DNA from: Agrypnia vestita
Lineage: Eukaryota; Arthropoda; Insecta; Trichoptera; Phryganeidae
Assembly: GCA_016648135.1 (NCBI GenBank)
Contig: JADDOH010000183.1
Location: 1-64,000 of the forward strand
Direction of reading: 5' to 3'
Length of the DNA: 64,000 nucleotides
This document shows, piece after piece, positions 22,590-33,889 of this stretch (the first letter of the stretch is position 1; the number at the start of each line of letters is the position of its first letter). The notes below the pieces were generated by a model. That model was not told the DNA's origin, did not search any database, and saw nothing but the letters and a program-made list of their open reading frames with translations. A program made the translations under genes and the position numbers.

Positions 22590-22815
22590 AAATGTCGACA
22601 GTAACATAAGGCAGGAGATAAGCGATATCAAAGTTTGCATTTTATTTCAATATTTCTGGCCTATTTTTTGCAAAACTTAAGACTATCGTGAAAGCAATTT
22701 ATATCGAATATCAAAACATCATTCTCTTCCATACAACACAAATAAAATGATTAAAAATGCAAACATTGATGTTCTTATCTCCGTAACTGTCAATATTTCA
22801 CCCATGGTTTAAATT
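22590..22815. repeat. Foldback family FB2, copy 1
   Basis: It carries GATATCAAAGTTTGCATTT, CAATATTTCTGGCCTATTTT and, inverted at the other end, AAATGCAAACATTGATGTTC followed by ATCTCCGTAACTGTCAATATT. The same blocks form 39502-40014 and part of 57895-58045. Confidence 0.6.
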
Positions 22816-23697
22816 TTTTATTCAAAATTTAATGAAGATAACTTCCCGAAGTCTTTGCTAGAAGCTACGAGACACTTGGAATAATAATAATAATAAAAGA
22901 CAATTTTACTTTTGTATTTTGTTTATAGTAATTCATCATGGAAATTTTTCTTGTTTATTTCGTCTATTCGATTTTTTGTAATATTTAAATAAATCGCCAA
23001 AAAATAAAATAATAAACATGTGTCCAATTGATATATGAACAATATTTTTACATATTTGTATTTTACTGCAGAAAATGTAATTGAATTTGTTTTGGACCAT
23101 CCGTAAGGAGCGTTGTGGACCCCTGACATAATCTACACGACTACATCACAATACAGATAAAGATACACATTGATGCAGTGGCGGAATAGTAGGGTGGGGG
23201 GGACGGGAGCGAGGGACGGGGAACGTGTCACAGCAGTGGTGGCTCTCTCGGTCTATTTGGGGAATCTTACGGCAGGGCCGGACTGGCTCCGATTGGCCCA
23301 GATGCCGCGGGGCCAGAACCGCATTGGTCGCGAGTCCCGACTGATATTAAATATGGCCCATGAGAGAACAAAAACTTGGGCGTATATAGGATTACTAGGA
23401 TGAATTTACACACTGGTTATTCATAAATAGTATACATGAGTTTTATTTAATTCGTATCTGTGACTGTATACAAAAATGTGAAATTAAAATTGATAATTGT
23501 GGAAAGTGAGAGCAATGTAAAAAATAATACAAAAAATGAAAGATTTTAATATATTGTCACGAGTCGTGGCTGCGAGAAGACAAATGAAAACACTGGAAAT
23601 TAACTAGCTACACGGATACTGTATTTAACGTGTATTTTATATTTTGTGTCCATTGATAAACAACTGTTATTGAATGAAATTCTCGTCTGTGTTGTTT
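22816..23697. other. Unannotated, with a GC-rich patch
   Basis: The interval 23180-23350 is GC-rich and includes CAGGGCCGGACTGGCTCCG, a word resembling the end of some hAT elements, but no partner end was found. A 77-residue frame there is featureless. Confidence 0.35.
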
Positions 23698-24110
23698 ACC
23701 TTTTTTTTTAAAATTTATTTCTTAAGTTAGTCAATATTACATTGTATATTGACTAGTATTTAACACTTTACATTATTAAATCTATTACTAATATACTATC
23801 CATAATAACCTACATATTTCCATTTACATCTAATCTAATCTATGGTACAATCTATAATTAATAATTCATCTTATGCTCTACAATTCTATACTATTATTAC
23901 AATAATTACCAATAGCATTTGTTTTTAAATACATTCAACTTATTTATATTCTTCATGTTTTCTGGCATCTCATCATATACTTTTACACGTCTGTACATTA
24001 GACAATTCTGTGTATATACTTTTTTCTTATATGGTAATCTTACTCTATTCCTATTTCTGGTGTTATATGTATGTACATCACTATTTACAATAATTTTGTT
24101 CATTCATACA
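23698..24110 (-). pseudogene. LINE 3' end, Jockey/CR1-like RT tail with A-rich end
   Basis: The minus-strand frame 24103-23906 reads NSDVHTYNTRNRNRVRL, then YDEMPENMKNINKLNVFKNK. This is the characteristic very last segment of Jockey/CR1-type RTs: HTYNTRNxN, then a block around the Y-xxxP-x helix and FKxxC. A stop follows, then about 200 nt of 3' UTR and an A-rich end (complement of the T run at 23701-23708). The fragment is 5'-truncated at about 24110. Confidence 0.7.
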
Positions 24111-24311
24111 AATTAAGCTGTTTTAAGGTGTTTTTTTATGAATGCCAAAGAAGTATAACTAATAAGGCGCGTACTTACGTATGCGTTAATTTTTTTAATA
24201 TTGACCCATTAGGACTAGGTACCTACATTTGTCGCGTGGGTTTGCCATTTCTGATTTAGGAGATTGATTGAACATTGTATGTGATATTATTGTGGATGTG
24301 TTAGTTTTTAT

Positions 24312-24899
24312 CAGGGTTCGAAAAAATCTGATTTTTATATTAAAAATCAAAAAATCTGATTTTTTTATGTATATCCGATATATTACATCAAAAATTTGAT
24401 ATATATCCAATTTTTTTTCTCCTTTTTTGCACACGTCAATTGATACAATAGAAATAATTAGGAAATTTATTTGGTACATGAATTATTATTTATTAAATAA
24501 ATAAATTGCATACTGAAAAAAGAAAATATTATCCATATGTTATAAAAGTTGCTCTTTTGAATGTAGCGTTATGAGTATTTGTTTCTTTGTGTGAAATAAA
24601 AAATGGATTATATGAAACAAAATAAACTAAAAAACAGCCGTAGCACTTTTTAAAATACAACTAGCGCCATCCAGTAACAATCGCAGATATAAAAAAAAAC
24701 TGTAGCCCTTTTTAAAATAGAACTAGCGTCGTCTAGAACGGCCAGATATTTAAAAAATAACTTCTAGCACTTTTTAAAATACATCTAGCGCCATCTATTA
24801 ACGACCGCAGAAAGTTTTTTTGATATATATCAAAAATAAAAATCAAGCCGTAAATCTCGCGATATATATCCGCGGATATATATATATCCAAGAACCCTG
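24312..24899. mobile_element. hAT-like MITE (588 bp) with perfect 8-bp duplication
   Basis: The left end is CAGGGTTCGAAAAAATC and the right end, complemented, is CAGGGTTCTTGGATATAT. GTTTTTAT occurs immediately on both sides (24304-24311 and 24900-24907), an 8-bp duplication typical of hAT. The inside is AT-rich and non-coding, with AAAATCTGATTTTT words near the left end, a three-unit tandem repeat (24628-24825) and an alternating AT tract with CCGCGG near the right end. Confidence 0.85.
24628..24825 (+). repeat. Three tandem ~62-bp units with a GCGCCATCTAG-type motif
   Basis: Each unit has the order GTAGCACTTTTTAAAATA, CTAGCGCCATC(C/T)AGTAAC (variant CTAGCGTCGTCTAGAACG in unit 2), then CGCAGATAT. 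The central word resembles the binding consensus described for insect CTCF. This is a sequence resemblance only. Confidence 0.6.
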
Positions 24900-25015
24900 G
24901 TTTTTATAACTTGTTAAAATTTCTGATATGCAAGTCTTGCTTGCACCGTGCGGCTACCAAGATTGTATTGAACTATTATTCGAGGCTTGTGCTTCATACG
25001 GTACCACATATAAGC

Positions 25016-25605
25016 AATAATGTTTCGTGAATATATCAATAGTAAAGTCAATGGAATTTATGGAAATCTTTCGCTCTCTCTGTGTGTCTCCTTTCATGTT
25101 CCATTCTCCCCATACTTCTAACCTATTTTTTGATCCCTTGGTTAGAGGGTTGTGTTCCAAACGTTGATGAAGGCTTTTTTTACGTCATAGCTGGTTTTTC
25201 AATTCAGCACCTGGCATTATTCTACTTCCAATGCATTTTTAGTTTCTTCTCACTCGTTTTCGATGCCGATATGCAAGGTATTTTACGTATTTAATTGTTT
25301 AAATTTAAATATAATACCTTTAGTGGGTATCAAAATATAAGGTTAATTTATTTCGTTACAAGTTAAATTCTTAGCGCAACTTAAGAGTTAAAGCCAACAA
25401 TCGTTTTTTTTACGTCAACCAGCTTTGACGTAAAAAAAGCGTTCATCAAAGCCTACATTTGGAGCACAGCCCTCTAACCAGAGAGTCAGAAATAGGTTAG
25501 AAGTATGGGAACATGAAAAGAGACACACAGAGGGATAGAAAGATTGCCATAACTTCATTAAACCATTGACTTTAAGTACTATTGATATATTCAAAAAACG
25601 TTATT
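25016..25605. mobile_element. Foldback element, 590 bp, arms ~190 bp
   Basis: The left arm 25016-25200 and right arm 25420-25605 are inverted copies with scattered differences, for example GGTTAGAGGGTTGTG against CACAGCCCTCTAACC and GGCTTTTTTTACGTCA against TGACGTAAAAAAAGC. The 220-bp spacer is AT-rich. Frames of 68-70 residues over the arms are shadows. Confidence 0.75.
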
Positions 25606-26945
25606 ATTTTCCGTTTCAATTACTCAGTAGTGTGGTGATTTTTATTGGTGATATAAGCCAAAATCCCTCTTCACCCACCAGGAGACTAGGTACTTAATGC
25701 GTAAGATCTACTACTCAATCCAACTAACAGATAAAAACTCTGAAACATCAACATTGTCGTTTTCAATGATGCTCCAAAGGTATCACCACCCTCTTTATCG
25801 AAACAAAATTCTGAACATTTGTCATATTCTAGGATCAATTCTACTAGCGTAATTTTTTGCCTCACCTAAATGCATAGAAACATCAATGTTTCTAGAATGC
25901 CCTTCGAAAATAAACTCCAGGTAAATGACATCATATGTATTAGCGCTAATTGGTTCATTTGCCTACTTTAGCCACAATAACGAGTCATTGCCGTTTCTAG
26001 AATACATTCAATAATCTTATTATGTACGCTTAATGCACAGGTTCTAGGTTGAGTCAACTATTTCTGCATTATTAATTGATACCCTTCTAATGCGAAGCCG
26101 TACCGAGCAATAATCGTGGATAATGTCGAACTGCGCCGTTCTCAGCAACCTGGAGTTGTAGGGAAACTGGATTTACGACAGGAGAAAGATTTTATCTAAG
26201 TGATGCAGGAGAAAGAAATCCCTGAAGGATGTGTGAATACAAACAGTGAAGAGTTTTACCCTCCCGAGAGTAACTAGCACACAGAAAACAGTTTTCAAAA
26301 TATAATAATATAGGTGTGGTGGTGCCAGCAAAAAGCACTCAGATATCGTCCCCAGGTGCAAAAGACATACCTAGATAATGTAAAAATGTAACAAATTTGT
26401 TTTTACATGTTTTTCTCATTCTTTAATGCTTCTACGGTGACAATGAGTAGAGCACTATGTTGAAATGAGCACCAAATGAGTTTCACCTCGCCCATAACCG
26501 TAGTTGACCGATAAGAAAAATAGTTGAAAAAGAAGCGTAAACGATTCTTATACATGAAATACATTATATTATTGCCTAATTGATGCAGGTAAGTATTTAT
26601 TATATAAAATTTATAAATTGCATAATATAAACAGCAATATTACTTCTCATTCTTCCAATCTTTTAAAATTTCGCTTGACACACAATGGAAATTAGAATAT
26701 TATACACGAGTTTACGATACTATTTGAAAGTGAAATAAATAATCTTTGTTTATTCTGGACGATTTTATATAAAAATGCAATTAAAAAGGTTATACTTTTT
26801 TGTAGGTTTTAAACACGGTGTCAGAAATCAGCACATCCATATACAAAGAGAATATAATACAGCGCGGTCCTAGATCCCATATACGTACTTCTTATGTTTT
26901 CGACATCCATTTCATCTTTTAGTATAAACATGGTTATACTCAATG
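25606..26945. other. Unannotated
   Basis: No gene or repeat copy recognised in this AT-rich stretch. Confidence 0.4.
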
Positions 26946-27290
26946 ATATAATAAACTGTAGATAGGTTACAAGCGTGAAATCTTGGCAACTCAAAAGTAA
27001 GGTAACTCTGCCTTACTTGCATTCGTTATTGAACGAGCCTTGTGATCGGACACGATGCTACGCCGAAAGAAGTCACGGGGAAAAAGGAACAGAGTATCGT
27101 ACACTATTGTAAAAATGAGTATGTTATTTTAGTCACTGTGACTTCAAATTACCTGATTTTTCTGTTAACACGCAGAGCGTTTGTGAAATAAGTGTGCCAT
27201 GATTTGTCGTCTCTTTCAATGCGATATTTGCTACATATGAAAGCCGGCTAGCATGGGAATAACGTGTCTACATTACAATACGTCAATGGT
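26946..27290. repeat. Unidentified 340-bp repeat family R2, copy 2
   Basis: Direct-orientation partner of 13585-13922 with the same two ends. It carries several small indels, including an extra AAGTCACGGGGA segment near 27070. Confidence 0.7.
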
Positions 27291-27339
27291 TATATTTGAT
27301 TATTTTCTATTCAGCCACCCCTTTAAAATGAGGTGTTAG

Positions 27340-27610
27340 ATGACATGTTGCAGAAAAAAGAAAAAAGTTTTTGAAAAAAATGCACCAAGGCACTCGGCCT
27401 CCACCAGCACCTTGACAGCCCTGATTAATGAAGAAAAGCTCAGAGGGATGAGGATCTGCGTCACGCCGGACCGGAACACCCACAAGTTCCGGTCCTCCGT
27501 GCAGCACGTGTACCAGGTGGGCAGGCCCGCAGAGTCGCGTGCCTGCCCACCGCCTGCGATACCATTGTCATGGGCGGATGCTCCTTGCTCGCTGTATACC
27601 TACCAGGCGC
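27340..27610 (+). other. GC-rich open segment of unknown nature
   Basis: A 120-residue frame opens at 27340. The GC-rich part (27380-27600) encodes ALINEEKLRGMRICVTPDRN followed by a Pro/Ala-rich stretch with no domain I recognise. A polypyrimidine tract ending CTATTCAG precedes it at 27306-27313, so a terminal or internal exon is conceivable. The opposite strand is open too. Confidence that it is a gene is low. Confidence 0.2.
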
Positions 27611-28590
27611 GTGCAGTGGGAATATTGAAGCATGTCAATTTTGTAAATGTATATTTTGGAAAAAAAAAAGAAATCAAATATTTATGCTACAGATTTTTAT
27701 GATATATAAAAATATGAATGCTATGTTAACAATTGTGAAATATAGTGAAATCGATTTTTTTCCAAATTATTGGTTACGTAAAAGTCAAACTGCGATGTTC
27801 CTACTGCACGCCCCTGCTACCTACCCTGCACTGTCCATGGAATTCAGATGCTGATGATTATGGATATGAGTCAGTAAATCAAGGAAACATCACATTAAAA
27901 TCCTAGCATAATAAATAAATAAATTCATGAATTATAAGTATAACTTTAACACTCTCTCAATTTCATCATTGCAAAAATACTGAAAACATGAAATATATAT
28001 TTATTTAAAAAAAGTATTGATTGAATTAGAGATAGAATATAAATATTATTCAGGAGATATTGTATATTTTCATATACATACATATTAAATAGATACTTTT
28101 TACTATGGTGTGTATTGAATACAGCGACGTTCTCCCATTAATTTTAATTTCATCCTTAGAAAAAATTATACTGTAGGTACTAATGGAGATATTAAATTAA
28201 TTTGAGGTATCGAACGTAATGCTACACACATTATAGGTACATGTCCATTCTCCTTACAAGAAGTGGCCGGTGAGCTAAGTATAATCAACAGGTGGATATC
28301 TTCACCCTTTCATCTTATTTATTTATTTCTTCTTCAAAGGCCAACATTTCCATGTATTTGGATAATTTTCCCTATTATCTGGACTTCAGAGGCAGGTGCT
28401 TTGTCGTGGGTTGCAACATACGGAATACACCGCACGTGTGCGATCACCTTCCATTGTACAGATGAAGCTTATTATTTATGCTCGTAATTATTTTATTAAA
28501 ATGATTTTCCGGTGTTATCGGCGAAATTTGCAAAGCATTTCGGCAAACGTCTGTACAAAATAACTTTTCTGGGGATGACTAACCGAATAA
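27611..28590. other. AT-rich, nothing recognised
   Basis: No gene or repeat copy seen. Frames of 74-94 residues lack features. Confidence 0.4.
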
Positions 28591-28746
28591 GGGCCGGTTG
28601 TTTCAAGTTGGATTAAAGTAAGCGTTCTTTTAAAGCAGAATCGAAAACGAAAACGGATCGTCGAAAACGAATCAGACGATCCGTTTTCGTAAAAATCTAT
28701 GCTTCGATCGACCGCTTACTTTGATCGAACTTGAAACAACCGGGCC
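28591..28746. mobile_element. PIF/Harbinger-like MITE (156 bp) with TAA duplication
   Basis: The left end GGGCCGGTTGTTTCAAGTT is matched by the complement of the right end, GGCCCGGTTGTTTCAAGTT. TAA flanks both sides (28588-28590 and 28747-28749). The middle carries a strong hairpin, GGATCGTC.GAAAACG with its complement. It is non-coding. Confidence 0.85.
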
Positions 28747-28903
28747 TAATACATACTTCGTAATCAATCTGAGATGTTACAAACCAAAAGAAAACATAAA
28801 ATAATGTCATAAAAAATATAATAGAGAAGTTTGATATTTTTATATTACTATTAATAACATGAAAACACTTTGTATAAAACTACTATTTATTGAATTATAA
28901 ACA

Positions 28904-28932
28904 TTTCTCGGGGCCAATGGTGCGTTCATTAG
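28904..28932 (-). ncRNA. Degenerate hammerhead-like motif downstream of PLE remnant
   Basis: The minus strand reads CUAAUGA, a short G/C segment with CCAUUGG, then GAGAAAUG. It lies about 110 nt after the end of the PLE frame at 29040, the same relative place as in the other three PLE remnants. One core base is changed and stem II is poor. Confidence 0.3.
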
Positions 28933-29039
28933 GATAAAACGAATACTAAAAAATAAAATTTGAAGTTCATATAGACATTAACAAAAATTAAAAATAAATG
29001 TATGTGAGTTGAATAAATAATTAAGTAGGTACTAATGTG

Positions 29040-29340
29040 AACACACATTTAAAAGGTAACTACGAGCAAAAAGAATTTGGTTATTTATGATATTTAATTT
29101 GCTTTTAACACTTTTTCCGATTTAGAAAAATTCTAATTTATGTGACTGTAATCCTATGTTATTTGTATGTAAAATTTCTAAACCCCTATTAAAGTCAAAA
29201 GAATGGTTTGTCTCAAAATAAGGTGGCGAAATTCGGGATAGTTATTACTATTTAAACATCTATAGTGCTCCTTAATTCTAATATCAAAATTTCTACTAGT
29301 TTGCCTACACAAAAATGATTGCAATTATTACAAATTAATT
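29040..29340 (-). pseudogene. Penelope-like element C-terminus, GIY-YIG endonuclease remnant
   Basis: On the minus strand three consecutive frame pieces match the usual PLE order. First comes CNNCNHFCVG (zinc-knuckle-like Cys pair and the YVG core), then TSRNFDIRIKEHYRCLNSNN, then HSFDFNRGLEILHTNNIG, and finally NIINNQI. At least two frameshifts separate them, and the first Tyr of the YVG core is Cys here. PLE proteins couple a reverse transcriptase to this C-terminal GIY-YIG nuclease, which nicks DNA for priming. No reverse transcriptase part remains. Confidence 0.7.
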
Positions 29341-30092
29341 TATAAACTCAGATTTTTTTAAATATCATCCTTATCCTTGATATTTAAAATATAATTCTTT
29401 AATTTATTATTAGTATAGGAAGCTGTCTGTGTAGAATATTAAAACATGTTGATAATTTAATATATAGTCGTTTTATACACAGTGATTTCTTTTTATTAAT
29501 GTAAATATTGTTATCACAAAGTTATTTTGGTATTATTAAATAATACATATTTAAGTTTTGCTAATACAATGTACTGTATTATATACTATTTAATCATAGT
29601 GATGAAATGGCTTGAAAGTGTTAGATTTTTCTCTCTCCTCGCATTAAAAGCTGCGCTATAGTAAGTTGGTTAATAAGTGTAATAATATAATTATGATAAT
29701 AAAGGAACAATAAAAATGGATAAACATGAACAAGTGTTACAAATCCCCTCAACTGAATCGTGCTTGTATTACAGTGTGGTCGTGTCTGAGGTGCAATACA
29801 TCGACCGCGGCATTGGGCGGCGCGATGTGTCTCCAAACGTCCACAAAGTAAACTAGTTCATCGATTTGTAAAGAATATGAATGAGCTTTTAGCCGTACAA
29901 CTCGGAGGGGCTATCTACATACACTGTATTACAGCAATCAGGGCTGTACTCAGCCGATTGGCGAGGCAGAACCTCAGGACGGCACTTCCAAGGGGCGCTT
30001 AAGGAGAATGGGCATTATTTATTTAGAACATATTATGAACATATTGATTCATTTTTACTACAGCTATTACAGTTATAGTTTGTAAGTACATA
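29341..30092. other. Unannotated
   Basis: AT-rich with a small CpG-richer patch at 29750-29830. The word CAGGGCTGTACTCAGCCG near 29939 resembles a hAT end without a partner. No gene recognised. Confidence 0.35.
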
Positions 30093-30341
30093 ATATGTGG
30101 GGTATAAAAGCAAAGGCAGCAATATCCAAAAAAAATAATGCAGTCATGGAGGATTACTAAGTTCTAATGTACTGAATTCGACATTGTATTGGAAACGGCC
30201 TATAAGTTTATAGGAAACATGATTTTGGAAGGGGTGGATATATAAAATCTAGAATTCGGTGCATTTTAAATTGGTAATCCTCGGTGACTGCATTCAAAAC
30301 TTTTTTGGATATCGCTGCCTTCGTTTTTATACCCCACATAT
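30093..30341. mobile_element. Foldback MITE family FB1, copy 1 (249 bp)
   Basis: Near-perfect inverted repeat (positions sum to 60434): ATATGTGGGGTATAAAAGC at one end and its complement with one change at the other. The arms continue through GGCAGC.ATATCCAAAAAA and GAATGCAGTCA-like blocks. Partial copies lie at 35425-35545 and 57690-57890. It is non-coding. Confidence 0.75.
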
Positions 30342-31478
30342 AGTGTAATGTATAAAATAGGTAATTTTCACTACATATAAGTTTCCCATTCTTCTTTTCA
30401 ATAAAAATAAATAAACAAAGTATCGGAAATACTCATTTTATTTAGATAGATAGTTGAGAGTTGTAAAACAACAGAGTATGAAATTGTACATAAATGAACT
30501 AATTAAGATGGGGCGACAATGTCCTCAAATACATATTTGCCATGGATTCAGAATTAGAGAGAGCTAGCACAAGAGCGAAATGAGAGAGAAAGACCCATAC
30601 CCACTAGGGGTTGTAGAGCCAATAGTGACGATGCTGAAGATATTATAACCGAGATTAATTTTGGTATGACCATCTCATTTGTTAGTTATTATTTGTCTTC
30701 TTCTTTTACACGGAGCCAATGATAGAGTAAATGAGACGGAAATATATTTTTTGAGTCGTACAAATACAAAACCTCTCGGCGGTTGACCTATTTTATCATT
30801 TGATCTATTCGTTCCGTACCATCCTTAGTAACGATTCGTGTTAACACTTCCGTTCTGGGGCGGGGTAGAAGTTAACCCAAAAAATCTTATTTTTAAAACT
30901 ATTTAATAATTATTAATATGGTTGTAATCCTCATAAATATCCCAGAGAATACAACATCCGAATAAAATAAAATGGTAATATGTAGTAAGATAGTTAAAAA
31001 TAGAAAAAATATGTTTTCCGTAGACAATCGTCAATATTCTATATGATACGCTTACTTCTTTCTGCTGAGCCGTGAGACGTCAAAATGCTGCGGTTTCTTA
31101 TAAAATGATGACAATTTTAGTAGAATCTTGTATACTGTATAAGAAATGTAATTAAATATATTATAGAACATTTTCAAACCATTATACAGTAGCCGGCAAA
31201 TATCTTGAAATTTTTCGGCGTGGTGGGGGGAAGTTTGCGCATGTATCATTCCACCAACGAAACCCAAATTTTGTCTTCTGCGCATTCCCCCACAACGTCA
31301 AAATTTTTCAAGAAGTTTGCCGGCAACTGTACCTACTTCATTGAAACGCAAATTTGACTGGGGTCCCGTTTGTACCCCTCCCGATCCTGTTTTCGATGTT
31401 CGGGTACCCGACGTTTAATATCAATATTGGTCTATATCTATGCAAGTCATATATGTTACATTATTAAAAAAACTCAAT
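30342..31478. other. Unannotated
   Basis: AT-rich. The 77-residue minus-strand frame at 31052-31285 has no domain. Inverted words CAAATATCTTGAAATTTTTCGG and CAAAATTTTTCAAGAAGTTTG lie near 31196 and 31290. Confidence 0.35.
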
Positions 31479-31915
31479 CTACAAATCCCAAGGTTACATA
31501 CCACGTATGGACAAAAGAGCTTTAACCCTTTTGGACCCAAATTACTTAATCGCATGCTTGATGAATTAAAGCAACCTGGGCTAACCACAATTTACAACCC
31601 TAACTTATAATACAAAATAAAACAGTGGATCCGAAACAAGAGGAGAGATAAAATAGGCACACTTACCCAAACACACTAACACACTAACAACTCATATATG
31701 ATATATTTTTTACTATGTTACTTTAATATACAATACTTCATCAAATACAAATAATTATTTTTACTATATATCTTCATACTATGTTTTTGTATCTACCTAC
31801 ATACTATTGTAAACTATGCCTGTCTCAACACAGATATTTCTAGTGAGACAGGCACCGTCCAATCAAAATTTGTATATTTAACCTAAATAGAAATAAACAA
31901 ATAAATAAAATGTGT
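31479..31915 (+). pseudogene. LINE 3' end: RT tail, 3' UTR and structured hairpin
   Basis: The frame 31479-31610 encodes LQIPRLHTTYGQKSFNPFGP then KLLNRMLDELKQ, ending at a TAA. The block YGQKSFxxFGPKLxN is the usual last segment of CR1/Jockey-type RTs. About 200 nt of 3' UTR follow, then a hairpin at 31818-31853, and the copy fades in an A-rich stretch (AAATAAACAAATAAATAAAA) by 31915. It is 5'-truncated; the sequence before 31470 does not look coding. Confidence 0.65.
31818..31853 (+). ncRNA. LINE 3'-UTR hairpin (RNA element) 1
   Basis: GCCTGTCTCA pairs perfectly (10 bp) with TGAGACAGGC around a 16-nt loop, ACACAGATATTTCTAG. The loop length and its CACAG..CUAG edges match the hairpin at 34133 although the stems differ in sequence. 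Confidence 0.6.
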
Positions 31916-32240
31916 TCACGTAGCAATTTATCAATAGTTTTCCACTTTTTCTGGATTAATTGCGTTTTTCTAGATACGCGCTCAAGAGCAACAATAGGTA
32001 GTTGTTGTGCATGGGAGATGACATCCAGCATCCGCAGTTAGCGGTGCTGCATGACCTCAAACCGTGATGAATGGACAGATCCCGTTAGTCGCTCGTGACG
32101 CGCCACACCAGCCCGGCGCCAGGAACTCTGCACTAACCTCACATTGATATGCGCGATGGGAAATAATAATAACATTATTAAAATAACACAATAATTTATA
32201 CACAACGTTTTATCCCACTTATTTGAGTTAGCCGAAGCGC

Positions 32241-32268
32241 TTTCGATGGGCACAACCATTATTTTCAG
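32241..32268 (-). ncRNA. Hammerhead-like motif downstream of PLE remnant
   Basis: The minus strand reads CUGAAAA, UA, stem AUGG/CCAU with loop UUGUGC, then C GAAA. It begins 90 nt after the PLE stop. One core G is replaced by A. Confidence 0.4.
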
Positions 32269-32357
32269 AAGCAATATTAGAACTAATTGTAAATCAATAT
32301 GAGGGTAGTTATTTATTGATATATACAACAGTAATTAATGTCTACACACAATAATAC

Positions 32358-32877
32358 TTATTTTAATAATGGGGATGACGCAGGTATTTGAATGTTTATT
32401 AGGTTATTTTTATTTTTAATTGCTTTATTAATTTCTAGAATTTCTAGAGCAACCGGTTTACGATCTTTCGCCTCTAGATGTAGGACCCTAACATTATTTT
32501 GGTCAAATAAGTGATCATGTTCAATACAGCGGTCTGCCAGTTCAGAGTATCCGGATAATCCTATGAATGCTCTTAGATGTTCTTTTATTCTTGTGCCTAT
32601 ATCTCTACCACATTACCCGATATACATACCATCACAATCATTGCATGTTATGTTATAGATGCTACTCTTATCCACCCAATCCTGCTTATCTTTACAGTTG
32701 AAGAGTAATTTATTTAAATAAGAATTTGTATAGAAAAGCAGTTTAAAAATTGTTTTTTGTGAGATTGGCTATTTTATTTGCAATATTCCCAATGTAAATT
32801 AATTTCTTCCAAGGTTCTATGAATTGTTTAATCTTAAAATACATCAACGAAAAACCTTCGACTATATTAGACGTCAT
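32358..32877 (-). pseudogene. Penelope-like element C-terminus with GIY-YIG endonuclease domain
   Basis: On the minus strand the piece from about 32735 reads WVDKSSIYNITCNDCDGMYI, then G, a stop (TAA where Q is usual in YIGQT), CGRDIGTRIKEHLRAF, SGYSELADRCIEHDHLFDQN and NVRVLHLEAKDRKP, ending KNNLINIQIPASS then a stop at 32358-32360. It shows the GIY..YIG pair, the CxxC pair, the Arg of the R-x-x-x-H region and the H-x-F segment typical of PLE nucleases. A frameshift separates an upstream piece (MTSNIVEGFSLMYF, KKLIYIGNIANKIA) near 32750-32877. This is the best-preserved PLE fragment here; the reverse transcriptase is missing. Confidence 0.8.
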
Positions 32878-33889
32878 AAACTCTTTATTTACTTCTCAAA
32901 GCTATTTATATAATAGTAATAATTGGATCAAATGTTTCCCACTAATGAGATGAATAATGGCGGCTCGGCTGGGTAACTGCACTCAGGGCCGAATTAACCC
33001 TTGAAGGGGCCCCTAGCCAATGGGTATTAGGGGCCAGAAAAAGAAACATTAAAACGTAATTACAAAAATATATATATTTTTAAATAGAATGCTACATTTA
33101 AGATACTTCATATCTAAATAATTTAATGATCTTCTATTCTGTTTCGGACAACCGTACGTATACCGGGGAAAGTTGCATCTCAGTCACGGCGGAAGAGCTC
33201 CAATGAAATGGGCATGACGCATCCATTTTTTTTTCAAAAAATTTCAATAATGTGAGAGTTTAATACATACGTTAATAAGTGTCAACAAATAGTGAAACAA
33301 TAAATAATCGCTTTGTGAAAAATCATTCAATTTCTAGGTAATTCCAGAAAAAGATTTTGATCTTTCCACCACCCTGGGTGTACCATTTGATGATTTGTTG
33401 AAAGCAGCGACCATGTAACCTGACATTTTGGTAAAAGTTAACTTTTTGTACTGCGTTACGGTCAAAATTTGTAGTAGTAGCGTGGAAAACAACCAGAAAA
33501 AAAAAACAATATTTTAAAAGCGCTTGTAATATTTTTTTTGAAATTCAGCTGTGGATTTGAATACAAATAGGATTTACGAGCTTTATTATTGTACCTATGT
33601 GCCTGAAATTCTAAATAGGTTTATTTTAATATTCTAAATTAAAAGCGCCAATATCGAAAAAACCCACTTACAGACGATGAACCATACTCGCGACAAAGAA
33701 TTCGAAAAATTATTATTTCAAAGAATATTTCTTTTGAATGTAGGTTTTCATTTGTTGTAGACATTTATAACTAATTAAAGTCAAATAACTTTGTTTATTA
33801 TGACCATTACTCATATAAAGCGGTATATCTATCTTCAGCATCATTAATAAAGTGGTGTTAACATAGTTATTTGACTATAATATAATACG
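32878..33889. other. Unannotated
   Basis: Near 32985 CAGGGCCGAATTAACCC is a hAT-like end word without a confirmed partner. The remainder is AT-rich with no gene recognised. Confidence 0.35.

Noticed and set aside
23273..33010. hAT-like end words CAGGGCCGG.. near 23276, 29939 and 32985
   Set aside because: No partner ends or 8-bp duplications were found, so they are not listed as elements.
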